DNA of 64,000 nt from Epithemia pelagica (taxonomy: Eukaryota; Bacillariophyta; Bacillariophyceae; Surirellales; Surirellaceae), in assembly GCA_946965045.2 (NCBI GenBank), contig OX337233.1, forward strand, positions 1 through 64,000, in the 5' to 3' direction. Under the pieces are notes generated by a model that ran no database searches, was not told where the DNA came from, and saw only the letters and a list, made by a program, of their open reading frames with translations. The number at the start of each line of letters is the position of its first letter. The stretch's first letter is position 1. A program made the translations under genes and the position numbers. Below, one piece after another: positions 10,528 through 20,540 of the stretch.

Positions 10528-13500
10528 GTGTTTCTCCAGCACTCCAATGCCCTCTATCCTCCTTGGTTGGACACCATTCTTTGTTGGCTATGCCTCTGTG
10601 GTTGGTTTTGTTTGATCTCGACGGTTGATTGTTTTGTGTTGACTTTGGTTGGTTGTTTGTATCGGTTTACGTCGTCCAGTCGAGCTCACCTTCGTCACCT
10701 CAATCGATTGCTTCCCAAACCTCCGTTCCATTTTCCTCCTAGTGGTTTCGATAGTCGCCTTTGCTTATCCGATCACGTGATTTGTTTGACTCCACTTTCG
10801 GTCCTTTACCTTGCCTTTCATCTCCTCATGTTCACGTCGTCAACTTACCCTTTGGGAGTCATGAGTTTCACTCCTCCACGGGTCAGGGGCGAGCATGGTA
10901 CGAGAACACGAAGACGCACATGGTTCAAGTCAAGACCCGCCACGAATTGGAACCATTGGCCCACGATACGTGCTTTACGTTTGCACAATCACACGGTTGA
11001 TTGTTACGACAAGCTCAAGCTGTTACCTTTGTCAAGAGATCCCAAGATCTATACCCTTGGTCCAGATTTTAGCAACCTTTTATGTGCGAATTGTGAGACA
11101 CCCCGTTTCACATACCGTTATGCCATGCATCATATCGATCCGACCATGATCGTATCTCAAGTCGCTCACACTGACGACGCTCCAAGTGATCCAGTGGTAC
11201 CCATCATCCTTGACACTGGCGCCTCCAATGGCTTAACCATGCGTGAGGATGATTTTGTTGAGTTGGTATACGGTAATTACGGATCCATGTCCACTGCCGC
11301 AAGTGACAACCGCTTTCCTATCATCGGTACCGGTATTGTTGGATATGACGCCATTCACGAAGACGGCACTGTACGACGATGGGTCTATCCAGCCAACCTC
11401 TGTAAGGCAGCTGGTACAAGACTTTGCTCTCCACAGATTAACGCTGCTTACCTCCGTCAAGACCAACGTTTCCCAACTTTCGTCAGCAACCAATCATTCG
11501 CAAGCATTATGATTGACAAGGAATCCGAACGGCGCATTACTGTACCCATCGACTATTCCAGTAATCTTCCCATCGTTCGAGTGAAGCACATCAAGAATCA
11601 CACTCAAGCAACGGCCCAGCACCGACCGGTTGATTGTCGTTGCGGATTTAATCAGTGGTGTCGATGTCACTTGGAAACTGCATCTGTGACCAATAATCAG
11701 CTCACATTGCATCAGTTCTTGGCCGAACATGACGAAAATCCCTTGGACGAGATGAATCGGAACTTGAGCCGACCACAGAAACAATTGTTGTTGGATCATC
11801 AACGCTTAGGACATATTCACATGCGTCGTCTCCAGAGGCTCTATCGTGACAACTCGAACTCTGACCCAAGCGATGGCACATCATCATGTCTACCTTGCAC
11901 ATTCAAGAGCAGTGGTAGTTGTGATGCACCACAATGCCTGGCATGTTTGTACGCCAAAGCTCGACGTCGGCCAACCCAGTCCAAGGCTAATGTACCGCAC
12001 TCCCAAGCAGGCCATTTGACTCCAACAGACCGAAAACTCTCTCCCGGTGAATTGGTTTCAATGGATCACTTCGAGTCCACCGTTCGAGGCCGCCTTTGGC
12101 ACACACGAGGCCGTGAAAGACCAGAGCATCGCTTTGTGGGTGGTACCATTTTCTTTGACCATGGTTCAAAAGCCATTTTCTGCTATCCACAAGTCTCCCT
12201 TGGTAGCAGCGACACCATTAATTCCAAGAACCAATTCGAAGTCTCCCTCCATCAGGCTGGCCGACAGGTTACTCGATACCATTCTGATAACGGTGTCTTT
12301 ACCTCAGACGCTTTTCAGGAATCTCTCAAGACCAATCGGAACACTTTTCCTTCTCCCTTGAGCACACTCTCTGGTGTCGGAGCTCATCATGCCAATGCAG
12401 GAGCTGAACGGGCGATTCAAACAGTTACATACATGGCCCGAGCCATGATGATCCATTGTCACATTCGATGGCCGTCAGCATTTTCACCGTCTTTATGGCC
12501 CATGGCCCTTGAATACGCCACCTGGATCTACAATCACGTCCCTCAAGAAGACAACGACATGTGTCCAATGGAAGTGTTCTCTGGCACCAAGATCGATTGT
12601 ACTCTGTTGCGTCGAGTTCGTGTGTGGGGTTGTCCCAGTTACGTGTTGGATCCAAAACTGCAGGACGGTAAGAAACTTCCCAAGTGGGCACGCCGGTCTC
12701 GTCGTGGTCAGTTCTTGGGTTTCTCTCCCCAACATTCTAGTCTGGTGGGCATGATTCGGAATTTGGACACTGGCCACATTTCCCCCCAGTTTCATGTGGT
12801 GTACGACGAATTATTTATGTCTGTCAACAGCACGTGGTCATTCCCCCAAGACAACAGTTTACCCGACTTCTTCACCCGCGATCATTATCTCGACGACCAC
12901 GATCCGACACGTGATGGACCGTTACCCGACTTGGATTCAGTCTGGTCCCTTCCCAAGGTATCCTTCGACGACACTTCGTCCCTTCCAGTTCCGAATGTCC
13001 CCGAGGGCGAGCGAGCAGAGCAACCGTCACACGACCAGCCTACTACACCAAGCACACCATTAGATCTTGGTCGTAACCATCGCCGGACGACTCTTGAATC
13101 TCATCCTAACGTGACACCCATCCAATTGGACGATATCACTCCTCTGTCACCACTTGCCGAGACTGACGAGACTGACTCTTTCGATTCCACTTCCGACGAC
13201 ATGCCTACCACACCTCGATCCAAACCGGGCGAGTCGTCACCCAGCTCAAAATCGGGCGAGTTGTCACCTCGTTCAAAAACGGGCGAGTCGTCACCTCGTT
13301 CAAAAACGGGCGAGTCGTCACCAAGTCCAGCCCCTGATGCGACGCATGGACCCACTACAGGCGGACCTCACCGTCAACGTCGCGCTCCAGTACGATTTCC
13401 CGACAATGTGGATTCCCATCAAGACAGCTCTTGGGCACACACAAGTGTCACAGAGCAACGTTTCTCCATGACGGCTATCAACGACGATCCAACAGCTTTT

Positions 13501-15264
13501 GGACACTATGCCAACTCCATCAAGTGGGATTTTCCTAACGGACTAGACCCAGACAAGCTCACATCTACCTTCGATTCGCGGCTCTTGGCTCAAATCCAGT
13601 CGCCACTAGGCATCATCAACGATTGGCATCCACTCTACTTCAGTGCCAAAGCCATTAACGAAGACGCGCCATCCTACTTCGACATCCGTTTGTTGTCTCA
13701 GGAAGAACAGGACAAGTGGATTGCTGCTATGGACAAGGAGTTAAACGAGCTCGAGAACAAGAAAACATTCAAACTTGTCCCTCGTATCCAAGCGAAAGGA
13801 AAGGAGATCGTAGATGTTATGTGGACCTTTGTACGGAAACGGAAACCAGATGGGACCATCTCACGGTATAAAGCAAGGTTGGTCGTCCGTGGAGATCAGC
13901 AGAAGGCATCTTTTAGCCGAGACGATACCTTCGCACCAGTGATTGATTGGCCAACCGTCCGTCTTCTTCTCAACTTGTCCATCCAACACAATCTACACAC
14001 GGTCTCAATCGATTTCAAGAACGCCTTTGTCCAATCGGATCTACCCGAACCGATCTATGTCAATCTGCCACAAGGATATGGGGCAGGCCAGAGCGACAAA
14101 GTCCTAGAAGTGACCAAGAGTCTTTACGGCGATTGCCGGGCACCACGACTATGGTACGATTACCTACGCAACAAACTGGAACAAATTGGACTCAAGCCTG
14201 ACGGTTCCGACCCATGTCTCTTCATCGGAATGGGCTGTGTGATGATCACGTACGTTGACGACGCAGTGATTTGTGGACACGACGAAGCAAGCGTCAATCG
14301 AATCCTCGAGGGACTGACACAGACGAAGATGGACTACGAACATCTCGGAGATCTTCCAACGTACCTCGGAGTTGAAATCAAGCACCATGAGAATGGCACC
14401 GTCGAGCTACGACAACCGCACTTGACTCGTAGCATCATCAGCGCATTGGGACTCGAAAAATCCAATCCCAAGGCTACACCTGCCACGAAAACAATTGGAA
14501 AAGACCTGGACGGCACACCACTCAACGCCGACTACAATTACCGATCCGTGGTGGGCATGCTCCTCTACCTTGGGAATAACACGCGACCCGACTGCGCATT
14601 CGCCATCAACCAAACGGCACGATTCAGCAACAACCCCACAGCACTACATGGAGAGGCACTAAAACGAATCGGTCGCTACCTCATGGGAACCGCAGAGAGG
14701 GGCCTAATCCTAAAACCATCCAAGGATCTGAGTCTGCATTGTTATGTGGACGCCGATTTCGCTGGCCTGTGGAGTAACGAGAATCCCGATGATCCAACTT
14801 CCGTACGGTCGCGCACCGGGTTCATCATTACCATCGGTCAATCCCCCATCACATGGAGCAGTAAACTACAAACTGAGATTGCACTCTCAACCATGGAAGC
14901 CGAGTATATTGCTGCCTCAACCAGCATGCGTACACTCCTTCCACTACGCAATCAATTGACCAAGATTATTACTCATTTGCATCTGAATCCAGCGGGCCCA
15001 AGTTTCGTTTGCACCGTCTGGGAAGACAATCAAGCCGCCTTACAACTGGCGACGAAAGATCCACCGCGAATGACACCACGTAGCAAACACATTGGAATCA
15101 AATATCACTGGTTCCGCACACACATCAACTCACCCAACAGCACTGATCCAAACGGGATCTTCATGAAAGCGATCGCAACGACAGATCAACTTGGGGATGC
15201 CTTTACCAAACCATTGGACACAGGACCTTTCGAAACGGCTCGCAAAAAGATCATGGGTTGGTAG
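10528..15264 (+). CDS. pol: Copia1 Pol polyprotein (protease, integrase, RT, RNase H)
   Basis: Intact open frame of 1578 codons. The frame opens without an ATG (first ATGs at about 10828 and 10861), so the true N terminus is uncertain. The first ~110 residues are strongly hydrophobic (LCWLCLCGWFCLI, VICLTPLSVLYLAFHLL). Domains in order: aspartic protease with DTGA near residue 227; GAG pre-integrase zinc domain (HQRLGH, CLACLY) near 425-480; integrase with D (MDHF, ~512), D (HSDNG, ~585) and E (AERAIQ, ~627); reverse transcriptase with YVDD near 1241; RNase H with YVDADFAG, EAEY and EDNQ (about 1405-1498). A linker at 13216-13325 carries four ~8-residue repeats of the type KTGESSPR. No inactivating change is seen. 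Confidence 0.92.
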   Translation: MFLQHSNALYPPWLDTILCWLCLCGWFCLISTVDCFVLTLVGCLYRFTSSSRAHLRHLNRLLPKPPFHFPPSGFDSRLCLSDHVICLTPLSVLYLAFHLLMFTSSTYPLGVMSFTPPRVRGEHGTRTRRRTWFKSRPATNWNHWPTIRALRLHNHTVDCYDKLKLLPLSRDPKIYTLGPDFSNLLCANCETPRFTYRYAMHHIDPTMIVSQVAHTDDAPSDPVVPIILDTGASNGLTMREDDFVELVYGNYGSMSTAASDNRFPIIGTGIVGYDAIHEDGTVRRWVYPANLCKAAGTRLCSPQINAAYLRQDQRFPTFVSNQSFASIMIDKESERRITVPIDYSSNLPIVRVKHIKNHTQATAQHRPVDCRCGFNQWCRCHLETASVTNNQLTLHQFLAEHDENPLDEMNRNLSRPQKQLLLDHQRLGHIHMRRLQRLYRDNSNSDPSDGTSSCLPCTFKSSGSCDAPQCLACLYAKARRRPTQSKANVPHSQAGHLTPTDRKLSPGELVSMDHFESTVRGRLWHTRGRERPEHRFVGGTIFFDHGSKAIFCYPQVSLGSSDTINSKNQFEVSLHQAGRQVTRYHSDNGVFTSDAFQESLKTNRNTFPSPLSTLSGVGAHHANAGAERAIQTVTYMARAMMIHCHIRWPSAFSPSLWPMALEYATWIYNHVPQEDNDMCPMEVFSGTKIDCTLLRRVRVWGCPSYVLDPKLQDGKKLPKWARRSRRGQFLGFSPQHSSLVGMIRNLDTGHISPQFHVVYDELFMSVNSTWSFPQDNSLPDFFTRDHYLDDHDPTRDGPLPDLDSVWSLPKVSFDDTSSLPVPNVPEGERAEQPSHDQPTTPSTPLDLGRNHRRTTLESHPNVTPIQLDDITPLSPLAETDETDSFDSTSDDMPTTPRSKPGESSPSSKSGELSPRSKTGESSPRSKTGESSPSPAPDATHGPTTGGPHRQRRAPVRFPDNVDSHQDSSWAHTSVTEQRFSMTAINDDPTAFGHYANSIKWDFPNGLDPDKLTSTFDSRLLAQIQSPLGIINDWHPLYFSAKAINEDAPSYFDIRLLSQEEQDKWIAAMDKELNELENKKTFKLVPRIQAKGKEIVDVMWTFVRKRKPDGTISRYKARLVVRGDQQKASFSRDDTFAPVIDWPTVRLLLNLSIQHNLHTVSIDFKNAFVQSDLPEPIYVNLPQGYGAGQSDKVLEVTKSLYGDCRAPRLWYDYLRNKLEQIGLKPDGSDPCLFIGMGCVMITYVDDAVICGHDEASVNRILEGLTQTKMDYEHLGDLPTYLGVEIKHHENGTVELRQPHLTRSIISALGLEKSNPKATPATKTIGKDLDGTPLNADYNYRSVVGMLLYLGNNTRPDCAFAINQTARFSNNPTALHGEALKRIGRYLMGTAERGLILKPSKDLSLHCYVDADFAGLWSNENPDDPTSVRSRTGFIITIGQSPITWSSKLQTEIALSTMEAEYIAASTSMRTLLPLRNQLTKIITHLHLNPAGPSFVCTVWEDNQAALQLATKDPPRMTPRSKHIGIKYHWFRTHINSPNSTDPNGIFMKAIATTDQLGDAFTKPLDTGPFETARKKIMGW

Positions 15265-15282
15265 CCCTCGGTCAAGGGCGAG

Positions 15283-15550
15283 TATCAGCGTTCATGCGCC
15301 TCTTCCATTCACTCCCACACATGCAACAAAATATCGACCTCGCACTACACCCAACTTAGCTCCTAGTCATAATTTGAGAAGTAACAAAACTTGCACTACA
15401 GTTTACATTCGTCCCTAGCAGAATCTTACGAACTGCAAACCGGAACTTTTCCGAATGACCATGGGAACCTCCCTCAACGGAACGGCCGCCTCATTCGGAC
15501 ATTCTACGAACAACTCGTCGGGTGGAACAGAAAACTCCTTCACAATGAGA
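15283..15550 (+). repeat. Copia1 3' LTR
   Basis: Identical to the 5' LTR. It is preceded by a short purine-rich stretch, AAGGGCGAG, the likely polypurine tract. Confidence 0.95.
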
Positions 15551-15555
15551 TACCA

Positions 15556-15834
15556 TGAGGACCTGCTGAATCGATCACAAAGTCGCCCCATTGGAGGTAC
15601 ATCCAAATGTGGAGGCTCGACAAAAGTACCTAGCTTGACAGCGAATGGCATACAACTTGCATCCAAGATGATCCTCAACCAAGACAAAAGAGTGCAGGAG
15701 CATTCCACTCCCCAACCATGGTTTGCAACGAATGCTAAAAGTCGGACCACGGTGACGAGGAGCGCAGTACTATGGATTGAAGTATGGAACGCTATTCAAC
15801 TCCCTCCCGACGCGCCCGATTGGAGTAGTGAAGA
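15556..15834. other. Right flank of the Copia1 target, no gene recognised
   Basis: This sequence was contiguous with 8306-8496 before Copia1 inserted. A frame runs to 15838 without any known motif. Rejoining the flanks gives no long uninterrupted frame that I can support. Confidence 0.4.
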
Positions 15835-16783
15835 GTGAAGAAATAATTCTGGGAAAGGGTCGCATCGCCCTTTCAAGTCTACATACGAAGATTCAAACTG
15901 GATGTTGGTGTGGAACGACAAGGCAGCAAAACCAACCAGAATCCAGCGAACAAGAAGAAGAACAACAACAAGTTCTAGTAGACTACAGCCAAGACATGAT
16001 CGGCGCGGGTCGTGGTTTTGTGGTGTTGTACGAGGCACAAAGCTTGCACTGGTCAATGTCCAACGCTGCTGTTCGACAGTGTTGTAATCGTGCAACAAGG
16101 TTTCGACGGAACTGGCATTGAGGGGCAAGACATAACTTTGCACACTACGATTGTTCTTGTTGATCCCCATGGACCGATACCCATGGACTGTCAACGAGCT
16201 ACTAATACGGAGAGACTGATTGCTGTATTGACGCAAGCAAATTGCCAACCTCATGATAAAGACTTCATAAAGACGAGTTGCTGTAGTGTAGGAAATATCG
16301 AACACTTTGGTGGCAAAAATTCCAAAGGATTTGCAAATGTCCTGTCACGCGAAACCACAAGCATCGAGCGACGGGGTACTGTCTCACGCAGGCATGGGCC
16401 ATAGAAGGACCGGACCCCACAATTCAACGCATGGTCGGAACGAAGACGACCGTCCAAACGAGTCACTGCGCCCAAGTGTTTCAGGCACGCAACCATTATC
16501 TTCCACAGCATGATTACTCGACCCATTCAACAGCAGAGAGGCATGGTACCATGGACATCTTTACCCAAAGCCTGGCTCCACTGCCGTTTGCGGTGTCATG
16601 CCGGATGGTGTAACTTTCGTTTTCTACTAGTACAACGGTGTACATGATATCTCTATAGGTCGCAATATCATCAAGAAAACACTACAACTACTGTTTGAGA
16701 GTAATATGATAATGCTATAATTCCACTATTGTTACGACATACATGCAATACGTTGCAAATTTCAAGTTCCATCCTTCCCTTCA
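15835..16783. repeat. Duplicated kelch-3' flank, copy 1 (diverged)
   Basis: Homologous to 30840-31920 and 57550-58617. Shared blocks include GACAGCCAAGACATGATCGG-type sequence (here ACAGCCAAGACATGATCGG), GTGTTATAATCGTGCAACAAGG (here TTGTAATCGTGCAACAAGG), the block around the ATTACTCGACCC motif, and ATACATGCAATACGTTGC just before the kelch stop. The plus strand has an open frame of about 130 codons from 16012 that differs from the other copies by indels. It may be a decayed gene, function unknown. Confidence 0.7.
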
Positions 16784-17941
16784 TCACCACGGCGTGTCTC
16801 GGGCCTTGCTCGAAATATCAGCATGTTGGATATTCATTCCTTCCCCCAAAAGACACCATCCGTTGGGCTGCTGTTCACAGAGACGACGAAAACACCACGT
16901 ATTCTTGTCGATTATTCCAAATGTTGCACAGGAAGGATTGCCAAAGCCACTTATAACGGCAACTTGATTGGCAACAGTCACCATATTGCATCCAGCACGG
17001 TGATTTCCGAATGGTGGAAGATTCCACACGCGGTTGCGGTTCGTATCCAAGACTTCCACGGTTGAATTGCCCCATCCTCCTGCAACAACCAGACAAGATC
17101 CCACGGCAACCATTGCACAAGAACTTCGTGCATTGGAAAGCACTAAATCAGAATGAGTGGTCCAGGTGGACGATAAGGAAATGAATGTTGAACCAGTCTT
17201 CTTTTTTGTCTCATCATTGTCACAGGGTGTTGCATAGTCCACGTACTCAACTGAGTCAAAATGGCCATTATAGTTATGACCTCCAACGACAAAGATGCGG
17301 TGACCAATGACCGCACTGGCACAAAATTGTCGAGGGACATTCATGGATGGTCCTGCAGTGACAATGTGGTTGCTGGTATCCATAATGTCCACCGACGACA
17401 AGTGTTGCCCACCGTTGCGTCCTCCCATTAAAACAATGAATCGATTGAGAACTGCGACAGCACAGCATCCTCCTCGTTTCGTTGATAATCGACAGTTCAA
17501 TGTCGTCCATTGGGTGGTGGTGGTTGTTAAGGATGATTGTAATATGTCGTTTTCATCAATGCATTCTATGCAATCCAGACGTGAATTTCCATTGTATCCT
17601 CCAATCACGTAGATGCCTCCATTACACACAACAGCGGCATGTCCACGACGACTCTTGTTCGTGGGTGGCCCTTCTCGCCACTGCTTGTTTGGGTCTGCCA
17701 GATTCAATAGCAGAACGGAATTGACATCGCCTTGGCCTTGTTGATATCCTCCCAACACGACGACCGTTTGTTTCTTGTTGTTGTTGTCGTTCTCCGTATC
17801 GGGATGATCTAGTACGACCGAAGCATGACGCTCTCGCCATCCACCCGCAAGAGGAGGCCAGTCATTTTGATTCCATTCAGCTGTCTCGTTCGAAAGGACA
17901 AGGCCCGACTGCCATGCTTGTTCTTTCAATGTCACGGACAT
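16784..17941 (-). CDS. K1: kelch-repeat beta-propeller protein
   Basis: 385 residues from the ATG at 17941 (MSVTLKEQAWQSG), the start shared with K2-K4. After a ~50-residue family-specific N terminus containing DWPPLAGGWRERHASVVLDH, five to six kelch motifs follow, recognised by GG doublets: VVVLGGY, IYVIGGY, IVLMGGR, IFVVGGH, LVVAGGW and a last, weaker one, VAVISGFG. Each blade has the usual distant Trp or the RxxHAA pattern. Kelch propellers are protein-interaction scaffolds; the partner is unknown. No signal peptide or membrane segment is seen. The C terminus diverges from the other copies (ends SSKARDTPW). Confidence 0.8.
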   Translation of the reverse strand: MSVTLKEQAWQSGLVLSNETAEWNQNDWPPLAGGWRERHASVVLDHPDTENDNNNKKQTVVVLGGYQQGQGDVNSVLLLNLADPNKQWREGPPTNKSRRGHAAVVCNGGIYVIGGYNGNSRLDCIECIDENDILQSSLTTTTTQWTTLNCRLSTKRGGCCAVAVLNRFIVLMGGRNGGQHLSSVDIMDTSNHIVTAGPSMNVPRQFCASAVIGHRIFVVGGHNYNGHFDSVEYVDYATPCDNDETKKKTGSTFISLSSTWTTHSDLVLSNARSSCAMVAVGSCLVVAGGWGNSTVEVLDTNRNRVWNLPPFGNHRAGCNMVTVANQVAVISGFGNPSCATFGIIDKNTWCFRRLCEQQPNGWCLLGEGMNIQHADISSKARDTPW

Positions 17942-18727
17942 GGTTCTTAACGTTTTGACGGCAGAATTTATGTGGATCACAGAAGAGTGCTTTTGCGGCT
18001 GTTGTGAGTTGTTTTGGTAATATATGGAATATGGATCGATGGATGGAAGCGAGAGGACTCTTACAGTAGAATACACGTGGAAGCTTTGGAGTCCAGAGAG
18101 CGTCTGTCGTACGTACGATATCGCACATAGACTTCATGACAGGACCACAGCAAGCACAGCGTATCTTTCCCCAAAAGATGCGCGTCTGTTCCCAAAACCA
18201 AACGATGGACAACATCCACAAGAACAAGGCGTCAAAGCATCCTCATGTCTTTCGTTGACTAGCATAAGGAATTTGGGCAAAAGACATTGTTCCATCCGAA
18301 AGCCATGTTACATGTTACATCAAAACGACCGACAGCCTTATAGAGCCAAAGCAGATGAGGACCCCACTGTCACGACAACAAAGAGAAACCAGCCTTCGGA
18401 ATGAACAAGGCCAATTGTGGACGGGTGCATCTGCGGATGGGTCAGGAATGTACAGGATTGGAACAAGCCTCGAGTGTGGTCAACAGTCACTCAGCTGTGG
18501 TAGAACAACGAGTGGTACAACAACCACCACCAGTCAAGCTTTTCCCTGGCTTCATCAAGCAACCATGATGACTAGCATGATGACGACGACTGCAGCCCTG
18601 CCTCAAGACAATAGCAGCAGGACCTTGAAGACAAAACGACAAAGTCTCAACCACCCAAACCACAACAACTGGCAACCGGCAACATCCACACCACCACTCT
18701 GACACTCGCAAGTGGCACTGGTGCAGG
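17942..18727. other. Upstream region of K1, no supported gene
   Basis: It holds short ORFs on both strands. Unlike K2-K4, this upstream region lacks the TCACGA/TCGTGA palindrome. Confidence 0.4.
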
Positions 18728-19373
18728 TGTCCGATTCTTGGTTGGTGTTGAATTCCACTCGCTCAGGGACATAGTGGTTGTTGAGGCAGTCCCACACACA
18801 ACGTTTCCCAGATGTTTACTTACCCACAACCCTTTTTGCCATTAACGTCCGAACCATTGACCCCTGTTCCGACCACCACTTTCTCAAGGCAAGAGAACAA
18901 TCAACCGTAGCCAGAGCAAATGCTCACCGTCATTGAGGCTTGGTTAGATCAAGGTAGCTCCAATAGCGCGTCTCGGTCAGTCTCCACAGTCACGAGAGTG
19001 TCTCCCTGTTATGTGGACAAGGAGACTAGCCTATGCATTCCGAGGATGGAAACGGGTGGTGCGAGGGAGTATAAGTTGCCACGGAGAAATACTTCAGGGA
19101 CTGCCAAAGTACTCAACAATACGACAGTAGCACTCAACACAGAGCAAAACTCTGCAGAATCCATGACATTGTTTTGTCGTTTCGGAACAGTCTCGTTCTC
19201 CCGGACACGTCGTATGACATGATTGATGATTTCATTTGTACAATAAGGATTCACATGAGAACTCCGCAGGCAGCGGACACTACGAAAACTGTTTGAGATC
19301 AACATGTTTGAGATCAAAATGATTATTAGATAGCTTCACCATTCTAGGACATTAAAGCAACGTGATGCCCACT
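18728..19373. repeat. Segmental duplication block downstream of K2, copy I
   Basis: Nearly collinear with 54399-55030, which lies downstream of K4. Shared blocks include CCGATTCTTGGTTGGTGTTG, CGTCTCGGTC and GAGCAAAACTCTGCA. Only short ORFs are present. Confidence 0.8.
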
Positions 19374-20540
19374 TCAAGTTTCATCCGTCCCTTCATCACC
19401 ACGGCGTGTATCATGCCTTGTTAGTGAAATATGAACATGTCGGATATCTATTCTTTCCCGGAACTGGTACCATCCGTTGGGCTGCTGTTCACAGAGTTGT
19501 CGAAAACACCACAAATTCTTGTCCAGTAGTGGTAATGTCGCACAGGTAGAATTGAATCCACCACCAATCACGGCAACTTGATTGGCAACAGTCACCAAAG
19601 TGCAGTCAATGCGGTTATTTCCGAGTGGTGGGAGATTCCAAACGCGGTTGCGGTGCGTATCCAACACTTCCACGGTTTGACGGCTTCCTCCGGCCACAAT
19701 AAGACAAGATCCCACGGCAACCATTGCACACGAATAAGCTCGAGGGTTGGGAAGCACCAATTCAGGGTGAGTGGTCCAAGCGGACGAGAAGGAAATGACT
19801 GTAGCCAAAGTTTCGTCCATTGCATCATCCAAATACTCCACCGAATCAAGTACATTGTCATCGTTTCGGCCTCCAACAACAAAGATGCGGTGACCCACGA
19901 CCGCACTGGCACACCATGCTCGTGGAGCAGTCATAGATGGTCCGGAAATGAGAGTGTGGTTGGTGGTATCTAGAATATCCACCGACGCCAAGGTCTGTCT
20001 CCAGTAGCGTCCACCCATGACAACAATATATCGGTTGTGCACCGCAACAGTACAACATCCATATCGTCCCGTTGATAATCGACATGTCAATGTCGTCCAA
20101 TGACGTTCATGTGTGGTGCTGGTTGTCAAAGATGATTGCAGCAAATCATTGGCATCAATTTTTTCGATGCAATTCAAAATTCTTTCATTGTTGTATCCTC
20201 CCATCACGTAGACCCCTCCATTGCACGCAAGAGCAGCATGTCCATTACGTGCCTTGTTCATGGATGGCCCTTCTCGCCACTGCTTGACTGGATCTGCCAG
20301 ATTTAATAACAGAACGGAATCCATGGTACCTTGGTCTTGTTGATATCCGCCCAGCACGACTACAGTTTGTCCGTTGTTCTTGTTATTGTCGTCTTCATCG
20401 GGGTGATCAAGTACGACCGTAGCATGTTCGTCACGCCATCCACCCTCAAGAGGAGGCCAGTCCTCGAAATTCCATTCAGGTGTCTCGTCTAACAGGACAA
20501 GGCCCGACTGCCAGGCTTGTTCTTTCAGTGTCATGTTCAT
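19374..20540 (-). CDS. K2: kelch-repeat beta-propeller protein
   Basis: 388 residues, ATG at 20540 (MNMTLKEQAWQSG). The family N terminus is followed by six kelch blades marked by VVVLGGY, VYVMGGY, IVVMGGR, IFVVGGR, LIVAGGS and VAVIGGG. The second strand in several blades carries W-R-E-G-P-S-M and RNGHAA or RAWCAS, typical of the kelch fold. The C terminus has LCEQQPNGWYQFRE, shared in the family. It is intact and closest in layout to K4, with which it shares downstream sequence. A TCACGAGACAAATCGTGA palindrome lies 148 bp upstream of the start. The role is likely protein binding; the specific function is unknown. Confidence 0.85.
   Translation of the reverse strand: MNMTLKEQAWQSGLVLLDETPEWNFEDWPPLEGGWRDEHATVVLDHPDEDDNNKNNGQTVVVLGGYQQDQGTMDSVLLLNLADPVKQWREGPSMNKARNGHAALACNGGVYVMGGYNNERILNCIEKIDANDLLQSSLTTSTTHERHWTTLTCRLSTGRYGCCTVAVHNRYIVVMGGRYWRQTLASVDILDTTNHTLISGPSMTAPRAWCASAVVGHRIFVVGGRNDDNVLDSVEYLDDAMDETLATVISFSSAWTTHPELVLPNPRAYSCAMVAVGSCLIVAGGSRQTVEVLDTHRNRVWNLPPLGNNRIDCTLVTVANQVAVIGGGFNSTCATLPLLDKNLWCFRQLCEQQPNGWYQFRERIDIRHVHISLTRHDTRRGDEGTDET

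Larger units (their letters stand above)
8497..15550 (+). mobile_element. Copia1: complete Ty1/copia (CoDi-like) LTR retrotransposon
   Basis: Two 268-bp LTRs (8497-8764 and 15283-15550) that I read as identical flank gag and pol. The 5-bp direct repeat TACCA lies at 8492-8496 and 15551-15555, a target site duplication. The LTRs begin TATCA and end TGAGA rather than TG...CA. Both ORFs are open and the LTRs match, so this is a recent and possibly active insertion of 7054 bp. Confidence 0.95.

Noticed and set aside
10480-10530. -1 ribosomal frameshift signal between Copia1 gag and pol
   Set aside because: The frames are in the right relation, but I found no X XXY YYZ heptamer in the overlap.
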